This document shows, piece by piece, positions 33,957 to 42,030 of a DNA stretch of 64,000 bases. The translations under genes were made by a program, and so were the position numbers. This DNA comes from CAYYJR01 sp964472305 (GTDB lineage Bacteria > Armatimonadota > Hebobacteria > CAIYQO01): positions 1 to 64,000 of the forward strand of contig CAYYJR010000016.1 in assembly GCA_964472305.1 (NCBI GenBank), given 5' to 3'. Position 1 is the first letter of the stretch, and the number at the start of each line of letters is the position of its first letter. Below the pieces are notes generated by a model. It saw only the letters and a list, made by a program, of their open reading frames with translations, was not told where the DNA came from and searched no databases.

Positions 33957-34487
33957 ATGCGTGACGAAAAACACCTGACATCCCCCTCAACCGAGCTGAC
34001 GCTGTCCACGGCGTTGCGTCAGCTGCGCCGGACGTTGCGCAACGAAGTGCTGCCTATTCTGGGTCGCTTGCCGGCGTATGGCCGCCTCATTTACAGTCTG
34101 GCAGCCCAGGCCGGACTGTCCGGACGCGAAAAAACCCCACTCTTTCTGGCGCTGGGCTACCAGCTTTCGCCGGTCGATCTCATCCCCGGCTTCATTCCGG
34201 TCATCGGCCAGTTGGATGATCTGCTGGTGATGTTCTGGGGCATTCGCCGCACGCTGGATGCGGTGGATGCCGCGCGTGCCGACGCGCTGTTCGCCGCCGC
34301 CGGTCTCACTCGCGTACAGATGGACGCCGACGCGGAGATTATCCGCCGATCGCTGCATGAGCTTCTCGCCGGCAGCGCCCGCAGCGCCGGCCGCGGCACC
34401 ATGTCGGTGCTGAAAGCCGGGGTGTCCGCCATGGTCTACATCGGTTGCCTGGCATATTATGTCGCGAAGGGTCGGAAACGGAAGTGA
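33957..34487 (+). CDS. DUF1232 (YkvA-like) membrane protein
   Basis: A 176-residue protein containing the short DUF1232 module: LFLALGYQLSPVDLIPGFIPVIGQLDDLLVM at about 61-91, a helix-turn-helix hairpin membrane motif shared with YkvA. A second hydrophobic helix (SAMVYIGCLAYYVA) lies near the basic C-terminus. The family's biochemical role is unknown. The start ATG lacks a Shine-Dalgarno but sits where the promoter predicts the mRNA to begin; earlier in-frame starts lie upstream of that promoter's start point. Confidence 0.8.
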   Translation: MRDEKHLTSPSTELTLSTALRQLRRTLRNEVLPILGRLPAYGRLIYSLAAQAGLSGREKTPLFLALGYQLSPVDLIPGFIPVIGQLDDLLVMFWGIRRTLDAVDAARADALFAAAGLTRVQMDADAEIIRRSLHELLAGSARSAGRGTMSVLKAGVSAMVYIGCLAYYVAKGRKRK

Positions 34488-34502
34488 CAAGGGATGGGTA
34501 CC

Positions 34503-34532
34503 CATGGCATCGCATCGCGCTACGATGCCATG
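34503..34532. terminator. Hairpin after the DUF1232 gene
   Basis: A 10-bp perfect stem (CATGGCATCG/CGATGCCATG) with a 10-base loop, starting 16 bp past the stop. No T-tract. Confidence 0.45.
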
Positions 34533-34660
34533 CGCAATGGAAGTATGTCTGTTCACCCACGCGCCACCTGCGCTTCTTGATCTCACCCCGTCATCCCCTT
34601 GCCCTCTTCCCTTCATGAGCTGCTTCATGATAAGATAAGCAATCTGATGGAGGAGAACCT

Positions 34661-35818
34661 ATGAGCGCCACACCGACTGATTCAACCGCGGCCCCGACGT
34701 TCAAGGCGGGGTTGGAAGATGTAACCGCCTGTTCGTCCAGCATTTGCTTTATCGACGGCAAGAAAGGCCGCCTGGTGTATCGCGGCTATTCGGTCGATGA
34801 GCTAGTCGAGCACAGTACCTTCGAGGAGGTAGCCTATCTGCTCTGGTTCGGGCGCCTGCCTGGCCGGATCGAATTCGAGGCGTTCCTTGACGGATTTACC
34901 GGCAGTACCGAACTGCCATTGGAAACGGTAATGATCCTGCGCATGTTTCCCAAGGCCGTCACGCCGATGGAAGTGTTGCGGACTGCCGTCTCTTCACTGG
35001 GCCATTGGGATCCGGACAGCGGCAACACGCGGTTGGATGCCTGCCTGCGCAAGGCACAGCGTCTGACCGAGCGCATTCCACTGCTGGTCACCGCGCACCA
35101 GCGCCTGCGCCAGGGGGTGGAACCGGTGCAACCCATTCCGGGCAAGAGTATTGCGTACAATTTTCTGTATACACTGCACGGAAAGGAGCCGGACCCGGAG
35201 ATCGTGCGGGTGTTCGACGTCGCGTTGATTCTGCATGCCGACCACGAGTTGAACGCCTCCACATTCGCCGCGCGCGTCACCGCCGCCACCATGTCGGACA
35301 TGTATTCTTCCGTGACCAGCGCCATCGGCGCGCTGAAGGGTGCGCTGCATGGCGGCGCCAACGAGCAAGTGATGAAGATGCTGATGGAGATCGGCGATCC
35401 GGCCCACGCCGAGGCTTGGGTGCTGGAAAAGCTGTCGCAGAAGTATAAAGTGCCTGGGTTCGGTCATCGTGTGTATCGCACGGAAGATCCGCGCGCCACC
35501 GTGCTGCGCCGGTATGCCGACCAGGTATCGAAAGCCACCGGTGAGACGCGCTGGTTCGAGATTTCACAGGAAGTCGAACGCACCATGCGCGCGAATACCA
35601 AGGTCTACCCGAATGTGGATTTCTATTCGGCGTCATGTTACTACAGCATGGGCATTCCCATCGAGCTGTTCACCCCCATCTTTGCCTGCAGCCGTATCAC
35701 CGGCTGGACGGCGCACGTGCTGGAACAGTGGGGTGATAACCGACTCATTCGCCCGCGTGCCGACTATACCGGCCCGGAGGAATTGCATTACGTGCCGGTT
35801 GACGAGCGCGTGAGTTGA
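34661..35818 (+). CDS. gltA: Citrate synthase
   Basis: A 385-residue citrate synthase of the short Gram-positive/archaeal type, condensing acetyl-CoA and oxaloacetate at the entry of the TCA cycle. Catalytic residues are visible in LILHADHELNASTF (His), VPGFGHRVYRTEDPRA (His) and YPNVDFYSASCYY (Asp). It lacks the N-terminal NADH-binding extension of E. coli GltA. Start ATG after GGAGGAG. Single-gene unit closed by a 15-bp hairpin 26 bp after the stop. Confidence 0.95.
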   Translation: MSATPTDSTAAPTFKAGLEDVTACSSSICFIDGKKGRLVYRGYSVDELVEHSTFEEVAYLLWFGRLPGRIEFEAFLDGFTGSTELPLETVMILRMFPKAVTPMEVLRTAVSSLGHWDPDSGNTRLDACLRKAQRLTERIPLLVTAHQRLRQGVEPVQPIPGKSIAYNFLYTLHGKEPDPEIVRVFDVALILHADHELNASTFAARVTAATMSDMYSSVTSAIGALKGALHGGANEQVMKMLMEIGDPAHAEAWVLEKLSQKYKVPGFGHRVYRTEDPRATVLRRYADQVSKATGETRWFEISQEVERTMRANTKVYPNVDFYSASCYYSMGIPIELFTPIFACSRITGWTAHVLEQWGDNRLIRPRADYTGPEELHYVPVDERVS

Positions 35819-35843
35819 TGCCGCAGAACATACCGACCTGGCA

Positions 35844-35876
35844 CCCGAAGGGGCTCTCATCGAGAGCCCCTTCGGG
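35844..35876 (+). terminator. 15-bp hairpin after citrate synthase
   Basis: Perfect 15-bp stem with the three-base loop ATC, located 26 bp past the gltA stop. It is followed by GCATATATCC, with no U-tract. Confidence 0.65.
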
Positions 35877-36130
35877 GCATATATCCTGTCACATGCGGTC
35901 AAGGCTGGAAGAGATACGGCGGTACGGGTGGTGACGGCAATACGAAGGTCAGGTTGTTATTGGCTTTATCGTCGCGCAAGTGCGTTTCATCACCTCCCAG
36001 ATGGCAACATCTCGCATGACGCACGACGCATCGGCGCTGGCGTGCCCCGGTGATGTGCCGGTACTGCCATAGTGGGTTCACTTGGTATGTGCTCCAGGTG
36101 TTGCATGAAGAGGCGAGGATGGTTATTCGG

Positions 36131-36169
36131 ATGATGACTAATATGCTTATAATTAATATACGTCATCAT
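36131..36169. repeat. Inverted repeat enclosing a TATAAT box
   Basis: ATGATGAC/GTCATCAT arms, two mismatches, then ATAT/ATAT, with an 11-base centre that includes TATAAT at 36148-36153. The layout is that of an operator around a -10 box. No annotated gene lies directly downstream. Confidence 0.45.
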
Positions 36170-36353
36170 AACCGGTGACCATAATTCCATTGATTAGAAT
36201 AAAAACCAAGGCCAGTGTAATTGGAAAACAATACAGACAAAACAGAGGTTTACTTCAATCCCATTATGAAGTCAGCAGGAGGGAACGGTCGGTATCGGGC
36301 AGTGCGAAGAAAGACGGTGTTGTCCGCGTCATGCTGGGGAGGGCATAACAGAT

Positions 36354-36402
36354 ACACCATGAGCCGTGACTGATGAAGGGAATCAGGCACGGCTCATGGT
36401 GT
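36354..36402. terminator. 20-bp hairpin downstream of hisG
   Basis: Fifteen perfect pairs (arms ACACCATGAGCCGTG and its complement), one A-G mismatch, five more pairs and the loop GAAGGGA. It is 43 bp past the hisG stop on the minus strand and could also end a plus-strand transcript from the AT-rich region. No T-tract. Confidence 0.6.
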
Positions 36403-36444
36403 CTCTGCGTTCATTTGCTGCTGTATGGAATAGACAAAGCCACG

Positions 36445-37323
36445 TTACGGGATAACTTTATTCAGCGGATACTCGATGATATCCTGCGCGCCGGCGGCTT
36501 TGAGCTGGGGGAGGATTTCGCGCACGGTTTTTTCGTCGATCACCGTCTCGACCGCCACCCACTGGCTGTCGGCTAGGCGGGAGACGGTAGGGCCTTTCAT
36601 CGCGGGGAGCAGGCTGACGACGCGGCCGACATGGCCTTCCGGCACGTTCATCTTCAGTCCGACTTTGCCGTCGGCGCGCAGCGCGCCTTGCAGCAACATA
36701 GCCAACTGCTCGATTTTGCGCCGCTTCCACGGGTCGTCCCACGCGGTTTTACTGGCGACCAGCACCGTCACCGATTCAATGACGGTGGTCAGAATGCGCA
36801 GGTTGTTGGCGCGCAGCGAGCTGCCGGTCTCGGTGATGTCGACGATGGCATCCACCAGATCAGGGCATTTTGCCTCGGTGGCGCCCCAGGAGAATTCCAC
36901 CTGCGCCTGCACACCCTGTTCGGCGAGGAATTTCACGGTGGTATTGATCAACTCGGTGGCAATGCGCTTGCCTTGCAGATCCTGTACCGAGTTAATCGCG
37001 GAATCATTGGGCACCGCCACTACCCAGCGCACGGGACGAGTTTCCTGCTTGGCGTAGACCAGCGCGGCCACTTCCACCAGGTCGGCGTTGTTTTCTGCCA
37101 CCCAGTCGCGCCCGGTAAGGCCGCAATCCATGACGCCATCCTGCACATAACGGGCGATCTCCTGCGCGCGGATGAGCACCGCTTCCAACTCTTGATCGTC
37201 CACGCGGGGGAAGTAGGAGCGCGACGAGGCGGAAATTTTCCATCCGGCGCGTTCGAACAGCCGGTAGGTGGCCTCCTGCAGGCTGCCTTTGGGCAGCGCA
37301 ATCTTCAGTCGCGGGGTGCTCAT
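36445..37323 (-). CDS. hisG: ATP phosphoribosyltransferase (long form)
   Basis: A 292-residue HisG catalysing the first step of histidine synthesis, ATP + PRPP to phosphoribosyl-ATP. Landmarks are KIALPKGSLQEAT, DCGLTGRDWVAEN, RIATELINTTVKF and the PRPP loop DAIVDITETGSSLRANNL. The C-terminal 75 residues (MNVPEGHVGRVVSLLPAMKG) form the regulatory ACT-like domain that mediates feedback inhibition by histidine in long-form enzymes. Start ATG after GGAGGA. It has its own strong promoter. The other his gene in the window, hisC, is 22 kb away, so the pathway is dispersed. Confidence 0.95.
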   Translation of the reverse strand: MSTPRLKIALPKGSLQEATYRLFERAGWKISASSRSYFPRVDDQELEAVLIRAQEIARYVQDGVMDCGLTGRDWVAENNADLVEVAALVYAKQETRPVRWVVAVPNDSAINSVQDLQGKRIATELINTTVKFLAEQGVQAQVEFSWGATEAKCPDLVDAIVDITETGSSLRANNLRILTTVIESVTVLVASKTAWDDPWKRRKIEQLAMLLQGALRADGKVGLKMNVPEGHVGRVVSLLPAMKGPTVSRLADSQWVAVETVIDEKTVREILPQLKAAGAQDIIEYPLNKVIP

Positions 37324-37379
37324 GTGGTCCTCCGATCGCCGGCGGGACGCCCTGCCCGACCGTGCTGACATTTCGCGGT

Positions 37380-37408
37380 ATTATACCGGTGAATCGATAA
37401 CGGGTCAA
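37380..37408 (-). promoter_or_regulatory. hisG promoter
   Basis: On the minus strand TTGACC, a 17-bp spacer, TATAAT. Expected transcription start near 37373 and a leader of about 50 nt. Confidence 0.75.
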
Positions 37409-37504
37409 TGAATTGCCGGTGGCGCGGCCGACCGCCTACGTGCTTTCAGGTCGACGCCACGCTCGATTTCCCTCGTGGAACAGGAGATGAACATTCGTAA
37501 TACG

Positions 37505-37533
37505 TTGACATGGAAATGCTTGCATGCTAGGAT
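37505..37533 (+). promoter_or_regulatory. Promoter of the asd-lysC-dapA group
   Basis: Consensus TTGACA, 17-bp spacer, TAGGAT. Expected start near 37540, giving a leader of about 36 nt before the GTG at 37576. Confidence 0.75.
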
Positions 37534-37575
37534 ACTGGCTACGCTCATATCGATCGCCTACAGGTGGAGGGAGTC

Positions 37576-38610
37576 GTGAAAAATTCGTATCACGTAGCCG
37601 TCGTCGGCATCGGCGCCGTCGGCTCCGAGATGATCCGCGTCCTGCAGCAGCGCAAGTTCCCGTGCGCATCGCTGCACGTGTTTGCGCGCAGCACGCGTGA
37701 CGAGGTGGTGGATGGTGTCACCTACCAGGTCAAGCAGGTGACGGAGGAAGCCTTCGATCAGATTGACCTGGCGTTGTTCGCCGGCGGCGAGAAGGCCGAG
37801 GACCACTTCGGTCTGCGTGCGCTGAATCGGCGCAAACAGGTGGCGGGACTCTCCGACCTGGTGGTCATCGACAACGGCAACGCGTTTCGCATGTACCCGA
37901 ACGTCCCGCTGGTGGTGCCGGAGGTAAATCCGGAGGCGCTGCGCGGGCACCAGGGACTGATCGCCAACCCGAACTGCTCGACCATTCAGATGGTGGTCGC
38001 GCTGAAGCCGCTCCACGCTTTCGCGCGCATCAAGCGCATCGTCGTCTCCACGTACCAGGCGGTGTCCGGCAAGAGCGCGCAGGCGCGTGAAGAGCTGCTG
38101 AAACAGACAAAGGACGTGGCGGCCGGCAACGCGCCGCAGGTGGATCCGAATATCTTCCCTTACCCGATTTACGGCAACTGCCTGCCGCACATCGACGCCT
38201 TCCTGCCTGACGGCTATACCAAGGAAGAACTGAAAATGGTGCAGGAGACGCGCAAGATTCTGGACGACGACACCATTCAAGTGTCCGCCACCACCGTGCG
38301 TGTGCCGGTCGACAACGGTCATGCCGAATCGGTAAACGTCGAGTTTTATCACCCCATCAGCGCAGACAAAGCGCGCGAGTTGCTGGCGGCGGCGCCGGGC
38401 ATCGTGCTGCTCGATGATACGGCGAAGAACCGCTACCCGCTGCAGGCGGAAGCCTCCGGCACCGATCCGGTCTATGTCGGCCGGGTGCGCGAAGACCGTT
38501 CCGTCGCCTTCGGCCTGAACCTGTGGGTGGTCGCCGACAATCTGCGCAAGGGTGCAGCGCTGAACGCGCTGCAAATCGCGGAAAAGATGCGCGAAATGGG
38601 TCTATTATAA
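37576..38610 (+). CDS. asd: Aspartate-semialdehyde dehydrogenase
   Basis: A 344-residue Asd that reduces aspartyl phosphate to aspartate semialdehyde with NADPH, the branch point to lysine/DAP, threonine and methionine. The N-terminal NADP-binding stretch is VAVVGIGAVGSEMIRVL, the catalytic cysteine is in ANPNCSTIQMVVAL, and TYQAVSGKS and TTVRVPVDNGHAESV are typical of the family. GTG start with GGAGG at 5 bp; a GTG 12 bp upstream is less well placed. It heads a colinear set with lysC and dapA. Confidence 0.95.
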   Translation: MKNSYHVAVVGIGAVGSEMIRVLQQRKFPCASLHVFARSTRDEVVDGVTYQVKQVTEEAFDQIDLALFAGGEKAEDHFGLRALNRRKQVAGLSDLVVIDNGNAFRMYPNVPLVVPEVNPEALRGHQGLIANPNCSTIQMVVALKPLHAFARIKRIVVSTYQAVSGKSAQAREELLKQTKDVAAGNAPQVDPNIFPYPIYGNCLPHIDAFLPDGYTKEELKMVQETRKILDDDTIQVSATTVRVPVDNGHAESVNVEFYHPISADKARELLAAAPGIVLLDDTAKNRYPLQAEASGTDPVYVGRVREDRSVAFGLNLWVVADNLRKGAALNALQIAEKMREMGLL

Positions 38611-38659
38611 GCGACGTTTGCATCCCGACCGGGTAAAGACACAGCGAGAACAGTCGCAA

Positions 38660-38690
38660 CCGTCACCGCCGCCCATCACGGCGGTGACGG
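38660..38690 (+). other. Intercistronic hairpin between asd and lysC
   Basis: Perfect 12-bp stem CCGTCACCGCCG/CGGCGGTGACGG with a 7-base loop, 25 bp before the lysC start. No T-tract, so it may stabilise asd mRNA or modulate lysC instead of terminating. Confidence 0.5.
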
Positions 38691-38714
38691 CGCAACGGAG
38701 ACGGACGGGATGCC

Positions 38715-40082
38715 ATGCGCGTGATCATACAAAAATTCGGGGGGAAGTGCGTCGAGCCCGGCGGCAACGAACTGGTGACTGCCGAGCGCATTATGGAGAC
38801 GCGCGACCTGGGCGACTACCCGGTCGTGGTGGTATCCGCCATGGGCCGGGAGCTGCGCGATTGGAACGAGGAGATCGAGGCGCTGGTGCGCAAACCGGAA
38901 GGCGCGCGCAAGCTCGCGCTGGCGCATTTTTACTCGACCGCCGAACTGGTGCGGTTGGTGCGCGAGATCGATCCGATCATCGAACCGCGCGAACTGGATA
39001 TGCTGATGTCGTGCGGCGAGATCATCTCCACCGTGCGGCTGGCGCACCTGCTGAAGGCGAAAGGGTATGCCACCGTCGCGCTGTCGGGCGGACAGGTGGG
39101 ATTGATTACCGACGGCTTTTTCGGCCATGCACGGGTAATTGAGACGGATATCCGCCAGTTGATCGACTGCCTGGATCGCGCCGTGATCCCGCTGGTTGCC
39201 GGCTTTCAGGGCGTGTCGCCCAACGGGCATGCCATCACCACTCTGGGTGAAGGCGGAAGCGATTATACCGCGGTGTGCCTGGCCTACGCGTTGACGCATG
39301 CCACGCGGTCGCCGTTGCAGGAAGCATTCACGCTGGGCGCGGTCGAGATTTTCAAAGAGGTGGATGGGGTGATGACCGCTAATCCAGCGAGCTTTCCCCC
39401 CGCACGGCTGCACGGCAACGCCGGTCCGCGCAAGATCGACCACCTGACTTTTGACGAGTTGTGCGCCCTGTCGCAATACGGTGCGGATGTTATCCAGGCG
39501 GAAGCCGCGCGCATGGCCCGTCGTTATGCACTGGCGGTGGCAGTGCGGAATTTCCGCCGGCCCGACGATCCGGGCACGGTGGTCGACGGTGCGACGCCGG
39601 GGAACCAGGCGCGCGGCGTCACCGGCGTGGCCGACATGCCCAGCATGGTGGTATTCACCGTGGGTGAACGCGGTGACCGCATCAATCGCCGCGTGATGGA
39701 GTTGCTGGCCAGCCAGCGATTGAATTTCCAGGCGCTGCCGGTGCGCGACGGCTCGTGGAAATTCGCCGTAAAAAAGGAAAAATATCGCAGCGTGTCGGAG
39801 ACGGTGGAAAGCCTGTTGCATCCGCGCGGCATGGTTCCCGCCTTCGAGGAAGGACAGTGGGCGCTGGTCACGCTGGTCGGCGAAGGGCTGCGCGGTCAGG
39901 TGGATGCCGTCGCGGCGCGCGCGCTGGCGGTGCTGGCGGCGGCCGGCATCGCGGTGGAAGGCGAAATCCGCGACACGCTCAGTTATTCCGCGCTGGTGTG
40001 CGAAGACCAGCGCACGGCGGCTGTGCTGGCGTTGCACGATCTGTTTATCACGGCAACAACCTCCGCTCCGGCGGCAAGTTAA
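38715..40082 (+). CDS. lysC: Aspartate kinase (divergent active site)
   Basis: A 455-residue aspartokinase of the DapG/LysC type with an N-terminal amino-acid-kinase domain (about 1-290) and paired ACT domains at the C-terminus that normally bind lysine or threonine. Synteny with asd and dapA supports the assignment. Two conserved sites differ from the family: KFGGTSV is KFGGKCV (residues 7-13), and the aspartate-binding Arg of TTLGRGGSD is Glu179 (TTLGEGGSD). Lys7 and the SCGE glutamate are kept. Either the enzyme binds substrate differently or its activity is reduced. A hairpin precedes the gene. Confidence 0.85.
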   Translation: MRVIIQKFGGKCVEPGGNELVTAERIMETRDLGDYPVVVVSAMGRELRDWNEEIEALVRKPEGARKLALAHFYSTAELVRLVREIDPIIEPRELDMLMSCGEIISTVRLAHLLKAKGYATVALSGGQVGLITDGFFGHARVIETDIRQLIDCLDRAVIPLVAGFQGVSPNGHAITTLGEGGSDYTAVCLAYALTHATRSPLQEAFTLGAVEIFKEVDGVMTANPASFPPARLHGNAGPRKIDHLTFDELCALSQYGADVIQAEAARMARRYALAVAVRNFRRPDDPGTVVDGATPGNQARGVTGVADMPSMVVFTVGERGDRINRRVMELLASQRLNFQALPVRDGSWKFAVKKEKYRSVSETVESLLHPRGMVPAFEEGQWALVTLVGEGLRGQVDAVAARALAVLAAAGIAVEGEIRDTLSYSALVCEDQRTAAVLALHDLFITATTSAPAAS

Positions 40083-40140
40083 CACGAGAGCGCATCGTCC
40101 CCGCACCAGGGGCGTGCCATCTGCATCAGGAGACACTACT

Positions 40141-41028
40141 ATGGCGAGAACCGTATTCACCGGCGTCCATGTTCCGCTTGTGACCCCCTTTGGGGCGGAT
40201 GGCGAAGTGAGCGCCTCCGTGCTGAAACAATTGGTCGAGTATGCCATCGACCACGGCGCGTCCGGGCTGGTGCCATGCGGCACCACCGGCGAATCCGCCA
40301 CCCTCACTCACGAGGAGCACCAGCGCGTGATCGCCCTCACCGTGGAATACGCCGCGGGTCGCGTTCCCGTCATCGCGGGCACCGGCTCCAACTCCACCAC
40401 CGAGGCGGTCAACCTGACCATTGCCGCCGACGAGTTGGGCGTGGACGGCATGCTGGTCATCGCGCCGTATTACAACCGGCCCAACCAGCAGGGTATCCTC
40501 GAACACTTCAAAGCCGTCGCCGCCGCCACTGACAAGCCGATCGTCATGTACAACATTCCCAAGCGTACCGGCATCAACATGGACGCGGCCACCACCATCG
40601 CGCTGTCGAAGGTGGAGAACATCACCGGCATGAAGGAAGCGAGCGGCGACCTGGCGCAGATCATGGAGATCATCCACGGCACCGAAAACTTCAGCGTGCT
40701 GACCGGCGATGACAACCTGCTCTTTACCCTCGTCGCCCTCGGTGGGCATGGCGGCATCTGCACCAGCAGTCACTTCCTGCCCGGCGAATGGGTGCGCATG
40801 GTGGAGTTGATTCAGGCAAACAAGCTGGACGAGGCACGCGCGCTGCACTACCGTCTGCTGCCGTTGGCGAAGGCACTGTTCCTGGAGCCCAATCCCGTGC
40901 CGCTGAAGGCCGGCCTGCAGATGATCGGCATCCCCGTTGGCGGCACGCGCCTGCCGCTGGCGCCCCCGACGGAGAAGACCAAAGCCGCGGTGCGCGACGT
41001 GCTGGTTGGGCTGGGACTGGTGTCGTAA
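40141..41028 (+). CDS. dapA: 4-hydroxy-tetrahydrodipicolinate synthase
   Basis: A 295-residue DapA, a class I aldolase that condenses pyruvate with aspartate semialdehyde, the first committed step to DAP and lysine. CGTTGESATL, APYYNRPNQQGI, the proton-relay Tyr in YNIPKRTG and the Schiff-base Lys in TGMKEASGDL are all present. Start ATG after AGGAG at 8 bp. It follows lysC by 58 bp in the asd group and is closed by two strong hairpins. Confidence 0.95.
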   Translation: MARTVFTGVHVPLVTPFGADGEVSASVLKQLVEYAIDHGASGLVPCGTTGESATLTHEEHQRVIALTVEYAAGRVPVIAGTGSNSTTEAVNLTIAADELGVDGMLVIAPYYNRPNQQGILEHFKAVAAATDKPIVMYNIPKRTGINMDAATTIALSKVENITGMKEASGDLAQIMEIIHGTENFSVLTGDDNLLFTLVALGGHGGICTSSHFLPGEWVRMVELIQANKLDEARALHYRLLPLAKALFLEPNPVPLKAGLQMIGIPVGGTRLPLAPPTEKTKAAVRDVLVGLGLVS

Positions 41029-41049
41029 GGCCTTCCGAAATTTTGAAGT

Positions 41050-41079
41050 GCGAAGCTCCGAGCCGGCTTGGAGCTTCGC
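41050..41079 (+). terminator. Hairpin after dapA
   Basis: Ten-base-pair stem GCGAAGCTCC/GGAGCTTCGC extended inward by AGC/GCT, 21 bp past the dapA stop. No U-tract. Confidence 0.55.
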
Positions 41080-41087
41080 CTGTCAGA

Positions 41088-41149
41088 TATGGGCTGCCGG
41101 CTTCCCGCCGGCAAAGTTACCTGTGCCGGCGGGAAGCCGGCGGCCCATG
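41088..41149. repeat. 25- to 26-bp REP-like palindrome
   Basis: Arms centred on GCCGGCTTCCCGCCGGC pair over 25-26 positions with one or two G-T wobbles; the loop is AAGTTACCTG. The arms themselves contain nested GCCGGC palindromes. This GC-rich, self-nested structure is typical of mobile REP/MITE palindromes, though it may also act as a terminator. Confidence 0.55.
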
Positions 41150-41325
41150 CCGATTGGTGGCAGGTCGCCGATGGGTATCACGACCGACACATCTTTTCCT
41201 TGAGACATATTCCGCACAGGAAGCGTCACCCCCCGCAGGAAATGGATAGATATCATGGCTGAGAATGTGGTTGGCGGCGTTGCGCGCTGACGCGGTCGGC
41301 AATGGTACACGTAAGGAGGATGGAT

Positions 41326-41817
41326 ATGGCAGAAGACGGACTGCGGCAGCGTTTTTCGAACCCGGCGACGCGCGTATTGCAGTTCGCGCAGGAGGAAGCC
41401 CGGCGCATGGGCGTGAATGTGGTGGGCACCGAGCACCTGCTGCTCGGCCTGATTCGCGATGCGGAGGGCATCGCCGGGAAAGTGCTGGTCGCGCACGGGG
41501 TGACCGCGGAAGGGATTCGCACGGAATACGCGCGCCAGTGCGGGATGCCTGGTGAGCCGGTGCCCTCGGGGCGTTTGATGTTGAGCGTGAAGGCGAAAAA
41601 GGCGCTGGAATTCGCGCTACGGGAGGAACCGGCGTTGAACCCGATGCCGGGCGGATTCGCAGCTATCGATACTCAGCACCTGCTGCTGGGACTGCTGCGC
41701 GCGGAAGATCCCGAGGGCAATCGCGCCATCAGCCTGCTCGCAGGCCTGGGGGTCGAGGCCGACGCCGTGTGCATGGCGATACGGCACGCGAAACCGGATG
41801 AGCCGGTGGCCGGGTGA
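41326..41817 (+). CDS. Stand-alone double Clp N-domain protein
   Basis: A 163-residue protein made only of two Clp amino-terminal repeats: FSNPATRVLQFAQEEARRMGVNVVGTEHLLLGLIR... and LSVKAKKALEFALREEP...IDTQHLLLGLLRAED. In ClpC/ClpA this domain recruits substrates and adaptors; here no AAA+ ATPase is attached. It may act as an adaptor or decoy for a Clp protease encoded elsewhere. Start ATG at 41326 has AAGGAGG at 6 bp; ATG 41320 is too close to that site. Separated from dapA by two palindromes. Confidence 0.85.
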   Translation: MAEDGLRQRFSNPATRVLQFAQEEARRMGVNVVGTEHLLLGLIRDAEGIAGKVLVAHGVTAEGIRTEYARQCGMPGEPVPSGRLMLSVKAKKALEFALREEPALNPMPGGFAAIDTQHLLLGLLRAEDPEGNRAISLLAGLGVEADAVCMAIRHAKPDEPVAG

Positions 41818-42030
41818 GGGGAAAAGCCAAGTCTTCCCCGAGCCGAGAAGATGAACAAGACCGTGAGGCGGGCAGGCCATGACCTGTCCCCCCGGTCTTT
41901 CTTGGTAATCCGTAATGGATTCCCCCTGAATCATGCAGGAGATTTTCCCCCGACCGCTAATTCTGATAGCGGACCGCAAACCGTTACTTGTCGGCGGCGA
42001 CACGCCGCCGGTGCATCAAGGAGAAGATCC

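Larger units (their letters stand above)
35819..36444. other. AT-rich intergenic region, 626 bp, possible ncRNA
   Basis: The largest gene-free stretch. Bases 36121-36240 are about 33% G+C against ~62% around. It contains an inverted repeat holding a TATAAT (36131-36169) and a very strong hairpin at 36354-36402. Frames inside are short and not protein-like. A transcript running from about 36160 to 36402 is possible. Confidence 0.4.

Noticed and set aside
36373..36576. Plus-strand frame overlapping the hisG 3' end
   Set aside because: It is the reverse of hisG coding sequence over most of its length and starts inside the hairpin.
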